7,588 bases of DNA from OCS116 cluster bacterium (lineage in GTDB: Bacteria > Pseudomonadota > Alphaproteobacteria > Rhizobiales > OSC116), in assembly GCA_002402005.2 (NCBI GenBank), contig NVUS02000361.1, positions 1 through 7,588 of the forward strand. Reading direction: 5' to 3'. The translations under genes and the position numbers were made by a program. Positions 5,897 through 7,588 of this stretch are shown piece after piece (position 1 is the first letter of the stretch; every line of letters begins with the position of its first letter). Under the pieces are notes generated by a model. That model had not been told where the DNA came from. It saw only the letters and a program-made list of their open reading frames with translations, and did no database searches.

Positions 5897-6898
5897 CTAA
5901 TTATGCCCGAAGAAGAGATAGCCTCTAGAACTGCTGAATATTAGCACAGGAAGTGAAAATGTAAGCAATAAACCAATTCTAAAAGCCGCTTTCCTAGGGT
6001 TTTTAACTGAGATGGAATATATATACAGGTCTGTCAATACAAAAACCAAAAAATACATACCCATTCGCTCGGCTGTCGCCCCAACTTTAAGGGTGATTAG
6101 GCCCACGAATAGCACAGCACCAATATAGAGGCTGGGGAATTTGGCAATGAATTGTAAGGGTCTGAATTTGTTTTTGGCAAAATAAACAATAAAGCCAACG
6201 ATGAATAATGCAAAATAGAAAAGACTTAAATCCAAACCGGTATTGTGGCCAGATTTAACACCAGCGGCGATGGAAAGCAAAAAGCAGAACATTATGGCCA
6301 CCACAGTGGCAACAGCGATGCGAGATTTTAAGTTGAAATTCAACAAATGTTTGATGATGAAAAACGGCAACATTAACAATGCAGTGTTGTGCATAAGAAT
6401 GGCGATTAACAATAGCATATTGGATTTTTTGGCCGATCGAGATCGGATTATATAGGCATATAACGAGAATATTTCGGCAAATAATTGGCGGTAGATATTC
6501 TCGTAGCCAAAGAATAAGGGAAAACTGGTGAACAGGATGATGATCAGCCCAAAGTCCTTATTGCCATGGGTTTTGTGAATTTCTTTTTGGGTTTTGAACA
6601 AAATATATAACCACAAAACATCCATCAATATAAAGGTGATGATTTCACTATTTATAAGCTGGTACAGATAATAGCTAATTGAGAAATAGGCAATCTCGCG
6701 GTAGAAACGAATGCCGTCAACGGCTTTTAAATAGCGATAATAAGTTTCAAAATCTTCACCGCGCGGGTCTAGCCGCATGGCGATGATAAAGCCGATTAGA
6801 AACAGGATATATACAACCAAGACAATGCGCGAGGCGGACAGCAAATAAAAGCTGCCAATGGCGATGAGACCTATAAATAATATAAAATCGGCTGTCAT
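5897..6898 (-). CDS. EpsG-family multipass membrane protein, probable polysaccharide polymerase (Wzy-like)
   Basis: A 333-residue very hydrophobic protein with about ten predicted membrane segments, roughly at 3-20, 25-41, 70-82, 86-103, 116-131, 160-181, 195-213, 223-241, 256-271, 279-296 and 306-323 (two of these may be one). EpsG-type features are RLDPRGEDFETYY (42-54) in the first large loop, ENIYRQLFAE (133-142), MHNTALLMLPF (169-179) with His170, and ATAERMGMYF (274-283). In this family such Arg/Asp/His residues lie in the extracytoplasmic and membrane-border regions tied to polymerisation. The likely role is joining undecaprenyl-linked repeat units on the outer face of the cytoplasmic membrane. 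It starts 26 bp after the sialyltransferase-like gene, with a GAGA site six bases before the ATG, and is followed by gmd after 12 bp. The low GC content by eye fits the usual pattern of Wzy genes. The polymerase role is inferred from family and context. Confidence 0.85.
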   Translation of the reverse strand: MTADFILFIGLIAIGSFYLLSASRIVLVVYILFLIGFIIAMRLDPRGEDFETYYRYLKAVDGIRFYREIAYFSISYYLYQLINSEIITFILMDVLWLYILFKTQKEIHKTHGNKDFGLIIILFTSFPLFFGYENIYRQLFAEIFSLYAYIIRSRSAKKSNMLLLIAILMHNTALLMLPFFIIKHLLNFNLKSRIAVATVVAIMFCFLLSIAAGVKSGHNTGLDLSLFYFALFIVGFIVYFAKNKFRPLQFIAKFPSLYIGAVLFVGLITLKVGATAERMGMYFLVFVLTDLYIYSISVKNPRKAAFRIGLLLTFSLPVLIFSSSRGYLFFGHN

Positions 6899-6924
6899 TT
6901 AGCGTCTCGAATTCGGTTGCTGGT

Positions 6925-7588
6925 TTAACCAATTGATTTCAGTTCAGCCACATTGTCAATATATTCTATGGGTTTGTCTGCCAGCTTGTTCAGATAATCC
7001 CGAAGGTGGTGTTTTACCTCTATATCAACAAATTCAAACAACTCCAAGAGGCAATATTTATGCTGATGTTCTATTGTGGCAATGGCGGTGCTATCAATGC
7101 CCAAAATAACCGAAAAACCATCTAGATTGATAAGCTCTGCTGGCACATAGGCTTCAATCATTGTGGTTTGATAATGGCTTATCATGTCGCTGGCGCCAAT
7201 GCGTGGGTGGGGTTTGATATATATCGAATATTGCGGGCTTATCTGCTCAAATATTTGGCGCAAATCGTTATTATAGTGTTGAAACCGTGGGTCATTTGCA
7301 CCGTTGGATTCCATCAATAACAGGCTTGGCTGGTCATCGCTATTTTTGACTTCATATTCAAACCGTGCAAGCTGGCCTTTGCTTATGTGCGGAACGGGGA
7401 TTTGGGCACAATTGTCTCTATCGGGCAATTGATATTGATAAATGACATTTTCCATATGTTGAAAGAATTTAAATTTTACCCCCAGAATGGCCGACATGAT
7501 TGCTGTTTTCAGTTTGGCGCTGGTTGAATGTATCGCCGGGCCATCAATCTGATAGAGGTCAATAAAATTAATCTGGTTGGTTTTGGAA
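6925..7588 (-). CDS. Partial CDS: sialyl/polysialyltransferase-like glycosyltransferase (3' part)
   Basis: The minus-strand frame is open from the window edge to the TAA at 6925-6927, giving 220 residues. The ATG at 7497 is internal, since 30 more sense codons lie upstream with no stop, so the true start is outside the window. In window numbering, recognisable parts are LLLMESNGANDPRF (89-102), IYIKPHPRIGASDM (122-135), a PAEL segment (149-152) and SVILGIDSTAIATIEHQ (158-174). The order of an HP motif, a P-x-E segment and a G-x-x-S-[ST]-A motif is that of GT-B sialyltransferases and polysialyltransferases (GT52/GT38-like), in which His-Pro and the Ser/Thr motif bind the CMP donor. This suggests transfer of a sialic-acid-like or other CMP-linked nonulosonic sugar, but no neuABC-type gene is in the window and the donor is unknown. 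It heads the visible part of the operon, 26 bp before the polymerase. The N-terminal acceptor domain is not visible. Confidence 0.65.
   Translation of the reverse strand, partial: SKTNQINFIDLYQIDGPAIHSTSAKLKTAIMSAILGVKFKFFQHMENVIYQYQLPDRDNCAQIPVPHISKGQLARFEYEVKNSDDQPSLLLMESNGANDPRFQHYNNDLRQIFEQISPQYSIYIKPHPRIGASDMISHYQTTMIEAYVPAELINLDGFSVILGIDSTAIATIEHQHKYCLLELFEFVDIEVKHHLRDYLNKLADKPIEYIDNVAELKSIG

Noticed and set aside
1..7588. Repeated TTGGCC/GGCCAA words scattered through the window, considered as a repeat family or uptake-like signal
   Set aside because: They fall in coding sequence in different frames and fit frequent use of codons such as GCC, GGC and TTG; no extended conserved repeat surrounds them.
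1..7588. CRISPR arrays, insertion sequences, tRNA genes or attachment sites
   Set aside because: Coding sequence fills almost the whole window, and I see no spaced direct repeats, transposase motifs or tRNA-like structures.

Overview
The window is an interior slice of a surface-polysaccharide (O-antigen, capsule or exopolysaccharide) biosynthesis operon. Every supportable gene lies on the minus strand, so transcription runs from high to low coordinates. Seven genes are complete and one is cut at each edge. The gene set (Gmd, a GDP-fucose-synthase-type reductase, an EpsG/Wzy-like polymerase, a PglC-type initiating phosphoglycosyl transferase, and a WbgX/WcfR-like aminotransferase followed by the start of a putative CapD/PglF-type dehydratase) points to a bacterium, most likely Gram-negative. 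The DNA is fairly AT-rich, especially in the glycosyltransferase and polymerase genes, which is usual for such loci. I cannot name a genus from this sequence.

Layout in transcription order: (1) 7588-6925, 3' part of a glycosyltransferase resembling bacterial sialyl/polysialyltransferases; (2) 6898-5897, EpsG-family membrane protein, the likely repeat-unit polymerase; (3) 5884-4763, GDP-mannose 4,6-dehydratase; (4) 4766-3660, a divergent GT-B-like glycosyltransferase overlapping gmd by 4 bp; (5) 3651-2731, a GDP-L-fucose-synthase-like SDR enzyme; (6) 2693-1941, a TuaG-like family 2 glycosyltransferase; (7) 1940-1350, a small PglC-type phosphoglycosyl transferase; (8) 1348-143, a DegT-family sugar aminotransferase; (9) 79-1, the first 26 codons of what looks like a membrane-anchored nucleotide-sugar dehydratase. 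Gaps run from -4 to about 63 bp and no terminator or convincing internal promoter is visible, so the set reads as one transcript.

How the genes fit together (inference): genes 7-9 form a module making and loading the first sugar. The dehydratase and aminotransferase would produce a UDP-4-amino-4,6-dideoxy-HexNAc, which the PglC-like enzyme would transfer as sugar-1-phosphate to undecaprenyl phosphate. Gmd and the Fcl-like enzyme would convert GDP-mannose to GDP-L-fucose or a close relative. Three glycosyltransferases would extend the unit and the EpsG-like protein would polymerise it. A flippase, GDP-mannose synthesis and any CMP-sugar synthesis genes are not in the window.

There is no mobile element, RNA gene or CRISPR array that I can support, and I do not see a wholly new system. 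The points most worth a second look are the Fcl-like enzyme, whose expected catalytic YxxxK reads YxxxR-K; the sialyltransferase-like gene beside a Wzy-type polymerase; the possible free-amino first sugar; and the unclassified glycosyltransferase between gmd and fcl.
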